From NCBI GenBank assembly GCA_026394565.1, contig JAPKYA010000002.1, positions 1-64,000 of the forward strand: DNA of 64,000 bases, written 5' to 3'. Under the pieces are notes generated by a model. It saw only the letters and a list, made by a program, of their open reading frames with translations, did not search any database and had not been told where the DNA came from. This stretch comes from Methanothrix sp. (GTDB lineage: Archaea > Halobacteriota > Methanosarcinia > Methanotrichales > Methanotrichaceae). Position numbers and translations under genes: made by a program. Positions 1-8,182 of the stretch are shown piece after piece; the first letter of the stretch is position 1, and each line of letters opens with the position of its first letter.

Positions 1-1
1 A

Positions 2-445
2 TCTTCTCTCAGACGAAAAGCGTCCAAAACGGTGACCAGAATTCATGAAAGAATCGGAGACCGGAGAACCGATTTCTCCAATCAGGTTAGTCGCCAATTG
101 GTAAACCGTTTCGGCGTAATAGTCTTTGAAGATCTTGATATCCAGAACATGCTCAAGAACCATCACCTGGCAAAATCCATCTCGGACGTTGCATGGGGAA
201 TGCTGGTAAAAACAACCGAGAGCAAAGCAGCATACGTTGGCTCTAAGGTTGTCCTGGTTGATCCCAAGTACACATCACAGATGTGTTCCAGGTGCGGCAT
301 GATAGTCAAAAAAGATCTCTCTGAAAGAATCCATAGCTGCTCGGAATGTGGCTTGACTATGGACAGAGATCTCAATGCAGCAATCAACATTCTCAGACTG
401 GGGATGCAGTCTGTTCGCAAAAACGATAGAAGCCCCGTCCTTTAG
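2..445 (+). CDS. tnpB: TnpB (IS200/IS605-family OrfB), C-terminal part, cut by window start
   Basis: RNA-guided endonuclease-like accessory protein of IS200/IS605 elements. The reading frame is open from base 2, so the N-terminus lies outside the window; the first in-window start-like codon (GTG at 32) is internal. Visible parts are the RuvC region with the acidic FEDL motif, then a four-cysteine zinc ribbon (CSRC...CSEC), then DRDLNAAINI, which carries the last catalytic Asp. This order is typical of TnpB C-termini. The stop codon (443-445) lies inside the terminal hairpin of the element. TnpA, if present, would be upstream. The visible part has no frameshift, but intactness of the whole gene cannot be judged. 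Confidence 0.93.
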   Translation, partial: SSLRRKASKTVTRIHERIGDRRTDFSNQVSRQLVNRFGVIVFEDLDIQNMLKNHHLAKSISDVAWGMLVKTTESKAAYVGSKVVLVDPKYTSQMCSRCGMIVKKDLSERIHSCSECGLTMDRDLNAAINILRLGMQSVRKNDRSPVL

Positions 446-452
446 GGCGGGG
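433..452 (+). repeat. Right-end hairpin of the IS200/IS605 element
   Basis: CCCCGTCC (433-440) and GGGCGGGG (445-452) form an 8-bp stem, one pair being G-T, with loop TTTA. It overlaps the tnpB stop codon. IS200/IS605 elements end in subterminal hairpins recognised by TnpA, and the 3' end of tnpB also encodes the guide (omega) RNA scaffold. The element boundary should lie within a few tens of bases downstream. Confidence 0.75.
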
Positions 453-466
453 AGCGTTCACGCTGA

Positions 467-793
467 TTTCTTGATATCCTCTTTCATCTCCATAAGCTGC
501 TCTCAGGTCAGCTCTCCCGTTGCGCATCGTTCGGCCGGGAGATCCTCGGCGCTTTTGCTAGGCGCAAGGATCGTTCTGCTTTTGATCTGCTGATCGAAAA
601 TGATTTCTTTATGTACAGCACATATTTCAAGGGTGATACCATTTCGACAGTAGGTATTGATGGAGATTTCCTTTCAGGCTTTAACATAGCTGGGGCAAAT
701 GAATTTCTTTTGGCTCTCAAGATTCTCATTGCTTTATTTGTAATCCTGCTTGTGATATGGAAGCTGCATCTCCTAAGCATATCGAGATACTGA
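467..793 (+). pseudogene. C-terminal gene fragment next to the IS end
   Basis: An open frame begins right after a stop at 464-466, just beyond the IS end hairpin, and runs to a stop at 791-793. The only ATG (611) lies in the middle, after about 48 codons with protein-like composition (RRKDRSAFDLLIEND). The end of the product has one hydrophobic segment (about 20 residues, LALKILIALFVILLVIW) followed by a short basic tail. This looks like the 3' remnant of a membrane protein gene whose front was lost at the IS junction. A short real gene starting at 611 (60 residues) is the alternative. Family not recognised. Confidence 0.35.
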
Positions 794-810
794 TGTCTGA
801 TGATTTCACA

Positions 811-3771
811 TCACTGCAGGGAGTTTTCGCGGCCCTTGCCGCAAACCTCCAGAGCGGCCCTCAGCATTTCTATCTTGACCGGCTTGCTTACGTAGCCATC
901 CATGCCTGCAGCCAAACACATCTCTTTATCGCCCTTGAGGGCAGAAGCGGTCATAGCGATGATCACCGGCAGCTCCCCATCCGGCCATCTTTCATGTATC
1001 GCCTGGGTAGCTTTCAGGCCATCCATTTCAGGCATCTGCACGTCCATTAATACCACATCGTAATGCCGGCGCTCCAGGGCTTGCAAGACCTCGATGCCGT
1101 TGGCTGCAACATCCGCTCTATATCCCAGCTTATTGAGCATTCTCTGAGTCACAATCTGGTTAACCAGGTTATCTTCTGCCAGCAGTATGCTCAAACTTTT
1201 ATCGAGATCTCTCTGGACGGCGACCCTGGAAGAAGGCCTCCCGATTTCAATAGGCCCGCAGAGGGTCGGTTCCACCTGGATTGTGAAGTGAAAAGCGGAC
1301 CCCTTGCCAACCTCACTCTCAACCCACATCTTTCCTCCCATCAGCTCCGCCAGCCTCTTGCTTATGGCCAGTCCGAGGCCGGTGCCCCCGTACCGGCGCG
1401 CTGTCGATGCATCGACCTGACAAAACGACTGGAATAGGCGTCCCATCTTATCTTCCGGAATGCCGATTCCCGTATCTTTTACAGCAAAATGGATTTCATA
1501 GTTGCCGTCTTCTACCACTCTCCCAGAAACGGAAATTGTGATTTTGCCTTTTTCTGTAAACTTCACCGCGTTATTGAGCAAATTAATCAAGATCTGATTG
1601 ATCCTGGTGGGATCGCCCAGTATCACCGTTGGAAAATAGTCTTCGAAGGTGTACACTATGTCCAGACCCTTCCGGTTGGCATCCGCGGCCACCATATCCA
1701 GAGACACGTCAAGGCAGTCATGCAGGTCGATGGGCTGGCGCTCCAGTTCGATCTTCTCCGTTTCGATCTTGGTGAGATCGAGGATGTTGTTGATGATGGT
1801 GAGAAGCGTATCTCCACTGCTGCGGATTATCTCAACGTACTCCCTCTGACTCTCAGTCAGATCCTCATCCAGCAGAAGGCCGGTCATGCCTATTACGGCA
1901 TTCATGGGCGTGCGGATCTCGTGGCTCATATTGGCCAGGAATTCGGACTTGGCTCGCGTGGCAAATTCAGCTTTCTCCTTGGACCTCTGCAGATCTTCTT
2001 CAGCGCGTTTTCGATTTGTGATGTCGCGGATGGATTCGATCGCCCCCCAGTAATTTCCCTCAGAGTCATAGAGAGCCGATGCGCTTCCCAGGAGATAGGC
2101 TTCATTTCCGCGCAGATTGGGGATGTAGGCTTCGGCATCGAGAGTGCCGTCTTCTTGTCTTTTTATAGTCTCATATCCCTTCTCAAAATTTTTATCCGAT
2201 CCGCGAACTGCATCAATGAGTATCGGCCTGCGCTCACCATAGAATGGCAGAGCGTATTCGTAATCGCCTTTTCCCAGGATCTGCTCGGACTTGACGCCGG
2301 TAATCATCTCCATCGATTGGTTCCAGGATATGACTCTGCCTTCTTTGTCGATGACCAGGGTGGCATCGGGAAGGAAGTTTATTATGCTGGCAAGAAGGCG
2401 CTCGGACTCTTTCAGAGCGCTCTCAGCTTTCTTGCGGTCGCTGATGTTTAGAGCTACGTGGACTACTCCCGCGACCATCTCCCCGGCATTCTTGATAGGA
2501 CTGCTCCGAGAAAGCCAGGTCTTGCCGTCAGGGGTGATCAATTCTCCTTCTTGCGATTGGCCGGTCTGCAGGGCTTTGTTGGCAGTGCAGCCTTCACAGG
2601 GTTCATCGATCCCCTGGATGATCTTAAAGCAGTGTTTTTCCTTGATTTCGTCCTCGAGGATGCCGAGATGCTTTTTCACGGCAGAATTAACCCAGATGAT
2701 GCGCATCTGAGGATCTAGATATTCTACAGCCACTTTTCTTAGGCCGCTGAGAATTGCCGCTTTTTCCTTTTCCGATTGATTGCTTTCATCAAGAACCACC
2801 TTCTGACGGATGAACATCAGACCAATGAGGAGTCCGAAGGTGGCGGTTACCATAGAATAGTTGATGAGACGTGTGAATTCCTGGCCCCAGACGAAGAGCA
2901 AAAAAACGGCACTGATCCCAAGTAAGGGCAAGTTGCGAGTCCAATCCGCCCTCCTGCTTTGAACAACGTCCGAAGCTCTAGACAGATCCAATGCTGGAGC
3001 GTTTATCTGCAGAATTCCTGCCAGCCCCATAAGGAGATAGCTTATCACCCAGCCGCTATCGAGGAAGCGGCCGGAGACGAAAGTTCCCTGCTGTGTTTGA
3101 ATGCTGAATATCACATCTGTAAAAATCAATGTCGCATTGCTGAGAGCCAGAATGATGATGGGACCGTGTTCGCGAGAGTCGAGCTTTCTGAAGAGCAACT
3201 CTATGAGAGCGATGAAAAGGAGCAAATCCATGACGGGGTAAGCCAGCGAAACCGCCGATTCCAGATTAAATACTTCTATGGAAACAACAATAGGGGCAAT
3301 CAGTAAGACCCAGAATACCAAAGTGACGGATACAATAACGATCGCAGCATCCAGCAGGATCTTAATTTTCTCCCGAGGAGAGAGTGGTACCTCCGGCAGA
3401 AGAAATATGCCCAAAGCGAAGAGGGGGTAGAACATGAGGTAACCGATGTCCGCCACTGAAGGAAACGGATTCTGATGGAGGACGACCTCGATCACCGACC
3501 AGGATAAATCCCCAAGAGTATTGAACAACATGGCTGCAGCAATCGTTATCCAGGCTTTTCTGGCCCGGCCCATACAGTGGCGTGCTGTGTAAAACAAGAC
3601 GGCTGCAGCCAGCCCGCTGGTTACGGTTACAAATCCATCCTCAATTGGAAGGAGGCTCTCATTTCTTTCGACGAGAATCACCAGTGTCAGGTGAAGCAGC
3701 AAAATTGTGGCGGCCAGAATAACGGCTGTGCGAAAAGATAAAAACCTCTCACCTTCTGCCGAGTCCGACAT
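811..3771 (-). CDS. Membrane-bound hybrid histidine kinase (7-8 TM, PAS-PAS-HisKA-HATPase-REC)
   Basis: Sensor kinase of 986 residues. Residues 1-325 hold about eight hydrophobic segments (likely an integral membrane sensor). PAS domains cover about 340-450 (with a CEGC pair near 392-395) and 455-590. HisKA has the H-box SHEIRTPMN with the phosphorylated His near 617; HATPase_c follows with LLNNAVKF (about 731), DTGIGI and GGTGLG. A C-terminal receiver domain (about 860-980) has the phospho-acceptor Asp near 910 in VLMDVQMPEMDG and the conserved Lys in SKP. It probably autophosphorylates in trans and passes phosphate to its own receiver. No output regulator is adjacent. It is convergent with the IS side and monocistronic. 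The signal sensed is unknown. Confidence 0.93.
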   Translation of the reverse strand: MSDSAEGERFLSFRTAVILAATILLLHLTLVILVERNESLLPIEDGFVTVTSGLAAAVLFYTARHCMGRARKAWITIAAAMLFNTLGDLSWSVIEVVLHQNPFPSVADIGYLMFYPLFALGIFLLPEVPLSPREKIKILLDAAIVIVSVTLVFWVLLIAPIVVSIEVFNLESAVSLAYPVMDLLLFIALIELLFRKLDSREHGPIIILALSNATLIFTDVIFSIQTQQGTFVSGRFLDSGWVISYLLMGLAGILQINAPALDLSRASDVVQSRRADWTRNLPLLGISAVFLLFVWGQEFTRLINYSMVTATFGLLIGLMFIRQKVVLDESNQSEKEKAAILSGLRKVAVEYLDPQMRIIWVNSAVKKHLGILEDEIKEKHCFKIIQGIDEPCEGCTANKALQTGQSQEGELITPDGKTWLSRSSPIKNAGEMVAGVVHVALNISDRKKAESALKESERLLASIINFLPDATLVIDKEGRVISWNQSMEMITGVKSEQILGKGDYEYALPFYGERRPILIDAVRGSDKNFEKGYETIKRQEDGTLDAEAYIPNLRGNEAYLLGSASALYDSEGNYWGAIESIRDITNRKRAEEDLQRSKEKAEFATRAKSEFLANMSHEIRTPMNAVIGMTGLLLDEDLTESQREYVEIIRSSGDTLLTIINNILDLTKIETEKIELERQPIDLHDCLDVSLDMVAADANRKGLDIVYTFEDYFPTVILGDPTRINQILINLLNNAVKFTEKGKITISVSGRVVEDGNYEIHFAVKDTGIGIPEDKMGRLFQSFCQVDASTARRYGGTGLGLAISKRLAELMGGKMWVESEVGKGSAFHFTIQVEPTLCGPIEIGRPSSRVAVQRDLDKSLSILLAEDNLVNQIVTQRMLNKLGYRADVAANGIEVLQALERRHYDVVLMDVQMPEMDGLKATQAIHERWPDGELPVIIAMTASALKGDKEMCLAAGMDGYVSKPVKIEMLRAALEVCGKGRENSLQ

Positions 3772-3976
3772 ATTGATCTTGGTCCCTCCCGATCATTCAA
3801 GATAAAAGAACTTAGCGAAAAAGCTTTTGGTAGTTTGCTTTCATTGGGCAAAATTAACTGATTAGTAATATTGTAATAGTAAAGTTGGGCCAATCGTTTT
3901 TTTAAAGCTCGGATTGCGAGGATTATTAAGAAAGCCCATCCCTTAAAAATCCTTAAATAGTAATAACATCAAAATA
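3772..3976. promoter_or_regulatory. Divergent intergenic promoter region
   Basis: 205 bp, AT-rich, between two divergent genes. On the + strand two TATA-like boxes (TTAAAAAT at 3943-3950 and TTAAATAG at 3953-3960) lie about 25-30 bases ahead of the ATG at 3977. For the kinase on the minus strand I see no clear single box. No ORF is supported here. Confidence 0.4.
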
Positions 3977-4444
3977 ATGGCAATTGCAAAAATATATTCG
4001 GTGGTTATAGACATGAAAATAGTCTTGGTATGCATTCTTTTATTACTACTATGTATAAGTGTGGATACTGTAAGCGCAGACACAATCTCCGCCCAGATAG
4101 ACTCGTTCGATTTTCCATCTGGAGATTGGTACCGGGGGTCCAATCAGGGTGGGGCCAATGTCTGGATAAAAAATACAGGTGATGTAGGCCATCTTTTTTG
4201 GGTATCCTATGAAGTGATGGATAGAAGTGGCCAGTGGTACAGTGCGCCTCCAGAGCCGGTTTATGCGGAACCTGGCGACAGCACATATTTTGCTAACCCT
4301 GTTTGGCATATTCCTGATGATGCGGATCTGGGCAGCTATCAGGCTGATTTATATTTATATAGCTATTACGATAGCCGCACCGGAGAGCTGTCCGAACAGC
4401 TGGATCAAGTTGACCAGGTGGGTGCATTTAGCGTTGTAGGATGA
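3977..4444 (+). CDS. Secreted protein with beta-sandwich-like domain, unknown function
   Basis: 155 residues with a signal peptide (basic start, LVCILLLLLCIS core, likely cleavage after VSA or SAD), then a single soluble domain of about 115 residues rich in Trp, Tyr, Ser and Gly (WYRGSNQGGANVWIKNTGD...). The NVWIKNTGD and GSYQADLYLY stretches resemble Ig-like/CARDB-type beta-sandwich domains. No membrane anchor or catalytic motif is visible. TATA-like boxes place transcription start near 3973-3980, which fits a nearly leaderless ATG at 3977; the signal peptide alone would fit the ATG at 4013. It stands alone between a sensor kinase and a radical SAM gene. Confidence 0.72.
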   Translation: MAIAKIYSVVIDMKIVLVCILLLLLCISVDTVSADTISAQIDSFDFPSGDWYRGSNQGGANVWIKNTGDVGHLFWVSYEVMDRSGQWYSAPPEPVYAEPGDSTYFANPVWHIPDDADLGSYQADLYLYSYYDSRTGELSEQLDQVDQVGAFSVVG

Positions 4445-4454
4445 ATTGTATGGG

Positions 4455-4490
4455 TAGGGGGTACAAAAGCCCCTTCTCTCTTTTTCTGCA
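4455..4490 (+). terminator. Putative terminator of the secreted-protein gene
   Basis: A short G-run/C-run hairpin (GGGGG at 4457, CCCC near 4471) is followed by a pyrimidine/T-rich tract (4475-4488). This is consistent with archaeal U-rich termination after the gene ending at 4444. Confidence 0.35.
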
Positions 4491-4532
4491 GCGCCCCATC
4501 CAAATCCTTTTCTTCTCGTTTTCCCATTCACA

Positions 4533-4549
4533 TAAACGTCTCACGTTTA
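4533..4549. promoter_or_regulatory. Perfect inverted repeat TAAACGT-CTC-ACGTTTA
   Basis: Seven-base perfect arms with a three-base spacer, ending 15 bases before the TTG start at 4565. Size and place suit a repressor operator or the binding site of a dimeric regulator. No regulator gene is adjacent. Confidence 0.4.
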
Positions 4550-4564
4550 CAGGATGATGCATAT

Positions 4565-5692
4565 TTGAACCGGCTCAAAACGTGGTTTCGCTACAACAGC
4601 AAGAACTCCTACAGCATTGCCGCCCTCATGCCGCTGATAGAGGCGGGCATCGCCCGCGAGCCGAAGGAGGGCATCATGCTCTACAGCTTTGCCACTGCCC
4701 AGGCGGCGGAGATCTACCGCGAGGTCTTGGAAGCCAAGGCGACGAAGATAGATGCGATCTTTGTCGCAGGCGGCCCACATCCCTCTGCCCTGCCCGAGGA
4801 GGTCCTGAAGCACTTCGACTTCGTGGTGATTGGCGAGGGCGAGGAGACGCTGCCGGAATTGCTGCAGGCAATCGAAGCGGGCCAAGATCCGGTCGGCGTT
4901 AAGGGCATCGCCTACAAATGCCGGGGTAGGGTTCGATTCACGGAAAAAAGGGATCCTGTGGAATTGGACTGCTATCCGCCTTTTGGAAAGATCCTGGCCC
5001 CAATCGAGATCTCCCGCGGCTGCCCCTGGGGCTGCACCTACTGCCAGACGCCGCGCCTCTTCGGATCCTGCATGCGTCACAGGTCTATTCCCTTCATCGC
5101 TAAATACGCCCGCCGCCACAAGGATATCCGCTTCACCTCCCCCAACTCGCTGGCCTACGGCTCAGATGGGCGAAGGCCCCGTTTGGAGAAGGTCGAGGCA
5201 CTGCTCAAGGTCCTAGCCGAGCTAAAAAAGCCCATCTTTTTTGGTACATTTCCCTCCGAGGTCCGGCCGGAGTTCGTCTCAAGGGCAGCCCTGGAGCTCA
5301 TCGCCAAATACTGCGCCAATAAGAGCCTAAGCCTGGGCGGTCAGTCCGGCAGCCCTGCCGTGCTGCGCCGCATCGGCCGGGGCCACGGGCGCGCTGAGAT
5401 CATAGCGGCCTGTGAACTGGCCCGGGACTATGGTCTCACGCCCCAGGTGGATCTGATCTTCGGCCTTCCAAAGGAGTCGGAGGAGGATCAGCGCATGACC
5501 CTCGACCTGGCAAGATGGATCACGGCCAAGGGCGGCAAGGTAAGGGCGCACCGCTTCACGCCTCTGCCGGGAACGCCCCTGGCGGCAGCGCGCCCCGCGC
5601 CTTTAGCGCAAGATGTGGAGGCGTGCCTGGGCAAGATGGCACTGGAGGGACGGCTGACGGGAAGCTGGTCGACCGGGAGCAGGGCCGATTGA
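4565..5692 (+). CDS. B12-binding-domain radical SAM protein, archaeal
   Basis: 375 residues. The N-terminal half (about 1-125) looks like a cobalamin-binding Rossmann domain (VEAGGPHPSALPEEV-like, GEGEETLPELL). The radical SAM core follows with CPWGCTYC near residues 153-160 binding the [4Fe-4S] cluster, and ends with FGLPKESEEDQ and RFTPLPGTPL. Such proteins typically do methylations or ring rearrangements; the substrate is unknown. The start is TTG at 4565: no ATG/GTG is in frame upstream, the protein homology of the family begins right here (FRYNSKNSYSIAAL), and AGGATGA at 4551-4557 can serve as ribosome binding site. GC-rich, unlike the upstream gene. Confidence 0.87.
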   Translation: MNRLKTWFRYNSKNSYSIAALMPLIEAGIAREPKEGIMLYSFATAQAAEIYREVLEAKATKIDAIFVAGGPHPSALPEEVLKHFDFVVIGEGEETLPELLQAIEAGQDPVGVKGIAYKCRGRVRFTEKRDPVELDCYPPFGKILAPIEISRGCPWGCTYCQTPRLFGSCMRHRSIPFIAKYARRHKDIRFTSPNSLAYGSDGRRPRLEKVEALLKVLAELKKPIFFGTFPSEVRPEFVSRAALELIAKYCANKSLSLGGQSGSPAVLRRIGRGHGRAEIIAACELARDYGLTPQVDLIFGLPKESEEDQRMTLDLARWITAKGGKVRAHRFTPLPGTPLAAARPAPLAQDVEACLGKMALEGRLTGSWSTGSRAD

Positions 5693-5694
5693 CA

Positions 5695-6030
5695 TTAGTG
5701 ATAGAATTGCCTGAAAGGCTTTCTGTACTCGTCCTGAAGCTCGTATTTTATTACCATCTTATCGGGCATAATTTGAATCTCTTTAACCGATTGGGTGAAG
5801 AGGTACCAGATAAAGCCTCTGTCTGGGAGCCTGTACCTATCCGGCAAGGTAGTGGTAAACTCAGATGTGCCCATGATATAAGTTCTGAGCAGCTCGCTTC
5901 CTGAGGCAAAGAGGAAGGGAAAGCTTACATTTTCAATCTCTCGCTGGCAGTAGCCCTGCAGGCGCAGGCGCTGGGCCAGGAACTCCAGGTAATCTTCTTT
6001 GGTTACCACCAGCTCTCTGTACTCGCTCAT
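5695..6030 (-). CDS. Conserved-looking protein of unknown function (111 aa)
   Basis: Family not recognised. The product is soluble, with mixed charge, predicted helical N-terminus (EDYLEFLAQRLRLQGYCQREIENVSF) and a Tyr/Phe-rich C-terminal half; no cysteine cluster or TM segment. ATG at 6030 is preferred over the GTG at 6039 because GAGAGTGA lies about 8 bases upstream. It follows mmp10 on the same strand after 62 bases, so co-transcription is possible. It is convergent with the radical SAM gene (2-base gap between stops). Confidence 0.65.
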   Translation of the reverse strand: MSEYRELVVTKEDYLEFLAQRLRLQGYCQREIENVSFPFLFASGSELLRTYIMGTSEFTTTLPDRYRLPDRGFIWYLFTQSVKEIQIMPDKMVIKYELQDEYRKPFRQFYH

Positions 6031-6092
6031 CGCAATCACTCTCGATGATACTCGCAGAGGGTGAGATAAAAGTTATCGTCGCGGATAAAAAG

Positions 6093-7445
6093 CTAAACCA
6101 TCTGCTCCAGTCTCACCTTTTCGTTTTCCTGGACCGATGCGTCCCTGCCGGAAGAATGAGAATGAATATGCTCTCGGGATACGCAGCCTTCCTGTGCCCG
6201 GCTTTTGCCTGCATAAAACTCAGGGATATCGGACCCGAGGTCGTTGATCTGCATGATTAAGCCCGTGAAGGCTTCTATCTCCTTTTCCAGCACCTCTTCT
6301 CGCGTAGTGTAAATGCTTCTTTCCGGTACAACCGTGAGCTCATCTGGGCCTCGAAAGACCAATCTTCTCTTGCCGTCCCGCTGCAAGGCTTTGCGAATAT
6401 CTCTATCATGAGCCAGCACCATGCCGGGGATAATCACTCTTTCTTTAACATTTTTTAGTGCAAGCTTCTCAAAGTCCTCCTGGGTGATCAGATTGCCGAT
6501 CTCTTTTTCTGCGGCCACCACATTTACCTCGTCTCCCAGTTCTTGGAATATCGATGATAAAAGGGGATAGGCAACGGAACTGGTAATAATGGTCGCGCTC
6601 TTCTCAATGACGGGAAGCCTCGTCAGCACTTCTTTATGATGGGCCAGGGCAAATGGCGCTCCCGTGAGGGGATCCCAGAGCGGTGTGCCGATAACCCTTA
6701 TGTCATAATTCTCGCCGATCTCCGTCGCGATGCGGCGAATATCCAGCACGCTGTAGGGTGTTACATCCGGCATTACCGGATCATTGCCGAAGATGAGGCC
6801 CTGCTCTCGAGTATTGGCAAACGACATGAGCATAAGGCCCTTAGCCCCCATCTCCTGCAGATCCCGGCAGGTCTTCTCCAGCTCCAGGCCGTCGTTTACT
6901 CCGGGAATGAGGACGATCATGGCGTAAAGTTCGGATCTCTCGCAGAAGGTCTTAAAATTGCTGAGCACATTCTCCGGATGTTTATCATTTACGTACTTGC
7001 GGCGAAGATTTGGGTTGGTGGAGAAGATTGAGAAGCTGATTCTCTCTACGCCAGCATCGATCAGGAGATCTGCTTCACCTCCTTCTGCAAATCCTTTTCC
7101 GCTGGTGTAATCTAAAAAAACCGGCACCCTACCGTCGCTTACCGTCCTCACCAGATTGAGAAGATGTGGGTAGCAGCTTATATCGCCGTTTCCCTTGATG
7201 GTGATCATCTCCGGCGCAGAAGAGATGCTTTTTTGGGACACCTCGAAGATCAGTTGTTGCAGGGGCTTATAGCCCGGTTCGATCTCTATTACCTCTCTTG
7301 AGCAGTAATCGCAGCCTTTTTTATAGGGTTTGCATCGCCTGCATCCGGACGGTTCTACTCTTTCAACGCCTTTAAAATAACAGAAGCTGCAAAAACCTCT
7401 GCAATCCAGACCGGGCCTGCCACCTACATCCACAGTCACCTGCAT
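6093..7445 (-). CDS. mmp10: Mmp10, methyl-coenzyme M reductase arginine C-methyltransferase (B12-radical SAM)
   Basis: Methanogenesis marker protein 10 installs the 5-C-methylarginine in the alpha subunit of methyl-coenzyme M reductase. Residues 15-22 carry the radical SAM motif CRGFCSFC; close behind is a four-cysteine loop (CRRCKPYKKGCDYC, about 35-48) that binds a second iron-sulfur cluster in this family. The opening VTVDVGGRPGLDCRGFCSFC is highly characteristic. At 450 residues it is somewhat longer than known members; the extra C-terminal ~35 residues (HIHSHSSGRDASVQ) are hydrophilic and may be lineage specific. ATG at 7445; a TATA-like AAGATTTA sits about 25-30 bases upstream. mcr genes are not in the window. 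Confidence 0.9.
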   Translation of the reverse strand: MQVTVDVGGRPGLDCRGFCSFCYFKGVERVEPSGCRRCKPYKKGCDYCSREVIEIEPGYKPLQQLIFEVSQKSISSAPEMITIKGNGDISCYPHLLNLVRTVSDGRVPVFLDYTSGKGFAEGGEADLLIDAGVERISFSIFSTNPNLRRKYVNDKHPENVLSNFKTFCERSELYAMIVLIPGVNDGLELEKTCRDLQEMGAKGLMLMSFANTREQGLIFGNDPVMPDVTPYSVLDIRRIATEIGENYDIRVIGTPLWDPLTGAPFALAHHKEVLTRLPVIEKSATIITSSVAYPLLSSIFQELGDEVNVVAAEKEIGNLITQEDFEKLALKNVKERVIIPGMVLAHDRDIRKALQRDGKRRLVFRGPDELTVVPERSIYTTREEVLEKEIEAFTGLIMQINDLGSDIPEFYAGKSRAQEGCVSREHIHSHSSGRDASVQENEKVRLEQMV

Positions 7446-7515
7446 AGTTACTGATTAGTCGTAAGGTAGTTAAATCTTATGTAAAATTATTCAACTGATT
7501 AAAAAATCTCATTAG
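7446..7515. promoter_or_regulatory. mmp10 promoter region
   Basis: AT-rich 70 bp between aroD and mmp10 (both minus strand). On the minus strand a TATA-like AAGATTTAAC (about 7469-7478) is placed 25-30 bases ahead of the mmp10 ATG. T-rich bases near 7496-7502 may also terminate the aro transcript reading toward it. Confidence 0.35.
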
Positions 7516-8178
7516 TTAGGCTGTACCGCCATCCAGCAGCTTTCTGGCCAGGCATAGCTCTGTTAGACTCATCTGTCCGGGAGCCGTGCTCTGTGTGACA
7601 AAGCCGTAGGTTAGGGCCGAGCCGTAGATGGGAGCTACGGCGCGTAGATGCCTGCCCATTCGGCCCATGGCGATCATGCATAGCGGCATATCTGCATCCA
7701 ACAAAAACTGCAGGATCCTCAAATTATCCCTGAGTGTTTTAGGCGTCACGGCGATTTTGGCAATGGCAGCTTTTGTCTTCTTCATCTCCTGGTAGATGCC
7801 GTTCAATTGCATTTCCTCAGGCATGCCCTGAAAATCGTGGTAGGATACAATCACCGGTCTTTTTATTCCGGCAATGGCATCGTCTCTTTGATCAGCTAGA
7901 AGTTCCACGTCCACGTAGTCGGCATAGCATGCGGCCTTGATGAGCAGATCGATCCGCTCTCTTTCGCTGCCCTGGAACATTCCCCCTTCCGTCTTGAGGC
8001 GAGCCGTGGCGATGATCGGCTTGGCTGTGGCCTTTCGCACTGCCTTTATGATTTGAAGGGGATCGCCACCGGCGAGCAGGTCCAGTCGCAGCTCGATCAT
8101 ATCGGCTTCGCCTGTGGCCGAGACCTCTTTTTCTGCATCCTTTCCCAGGACGGCTACTATGCGCGACTTGTGATTCAC
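7516..8178 (-). CDS. aroD: 3-dehydroquinate dehydratase, type I
   Basis: Third step of the shikimate pathway: dehydration of 3-dehydroquinate through a Schiff base. 220 residues, the usual type I length. The catalytic His is near 114 (IVSYHDF) and the Schiff-base Lys near 141 (AKIAVTP). The N-terminal ELRLDLL and the C-terminal GSALTYGF...SAPGQ-like stretch (GSALTYGFVTQSTAPGQ) are the other family hallmarks. It starts only 4 bases after the stop of the upstream dehydroquinate synthase gene, so the two make an operon for aromatic amino acids. Confidence 0.95.
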   Translation of the reverse strand: MNHKSRIVAVLGKDAEKEVSATGEADMIELRLDLLAGGDPLQIIKAVRKATAKPIIATARLKTEGGMFQGSERERIDLLIKAACYADYVDVELLADQRDDAIAGIKRPVIVSYHDFQGMPEEMQLNGIYQEMKKTKAAIAKIAVTPKTLRDNLRILQFLLDADMPLCMIAMGRMGRHLRAVAPIYGSALTYGFVTQSTAPGQMSLTELCLARKLLDGGTA

Positions 8179-8182
8179 GGTT

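Noticed and set aside
1489-2451. 320-codon open frame antisense to the hybrid kinase
   Set aside because: The kinase has all domain motifs in order; the opposite frame has none and no promoter.
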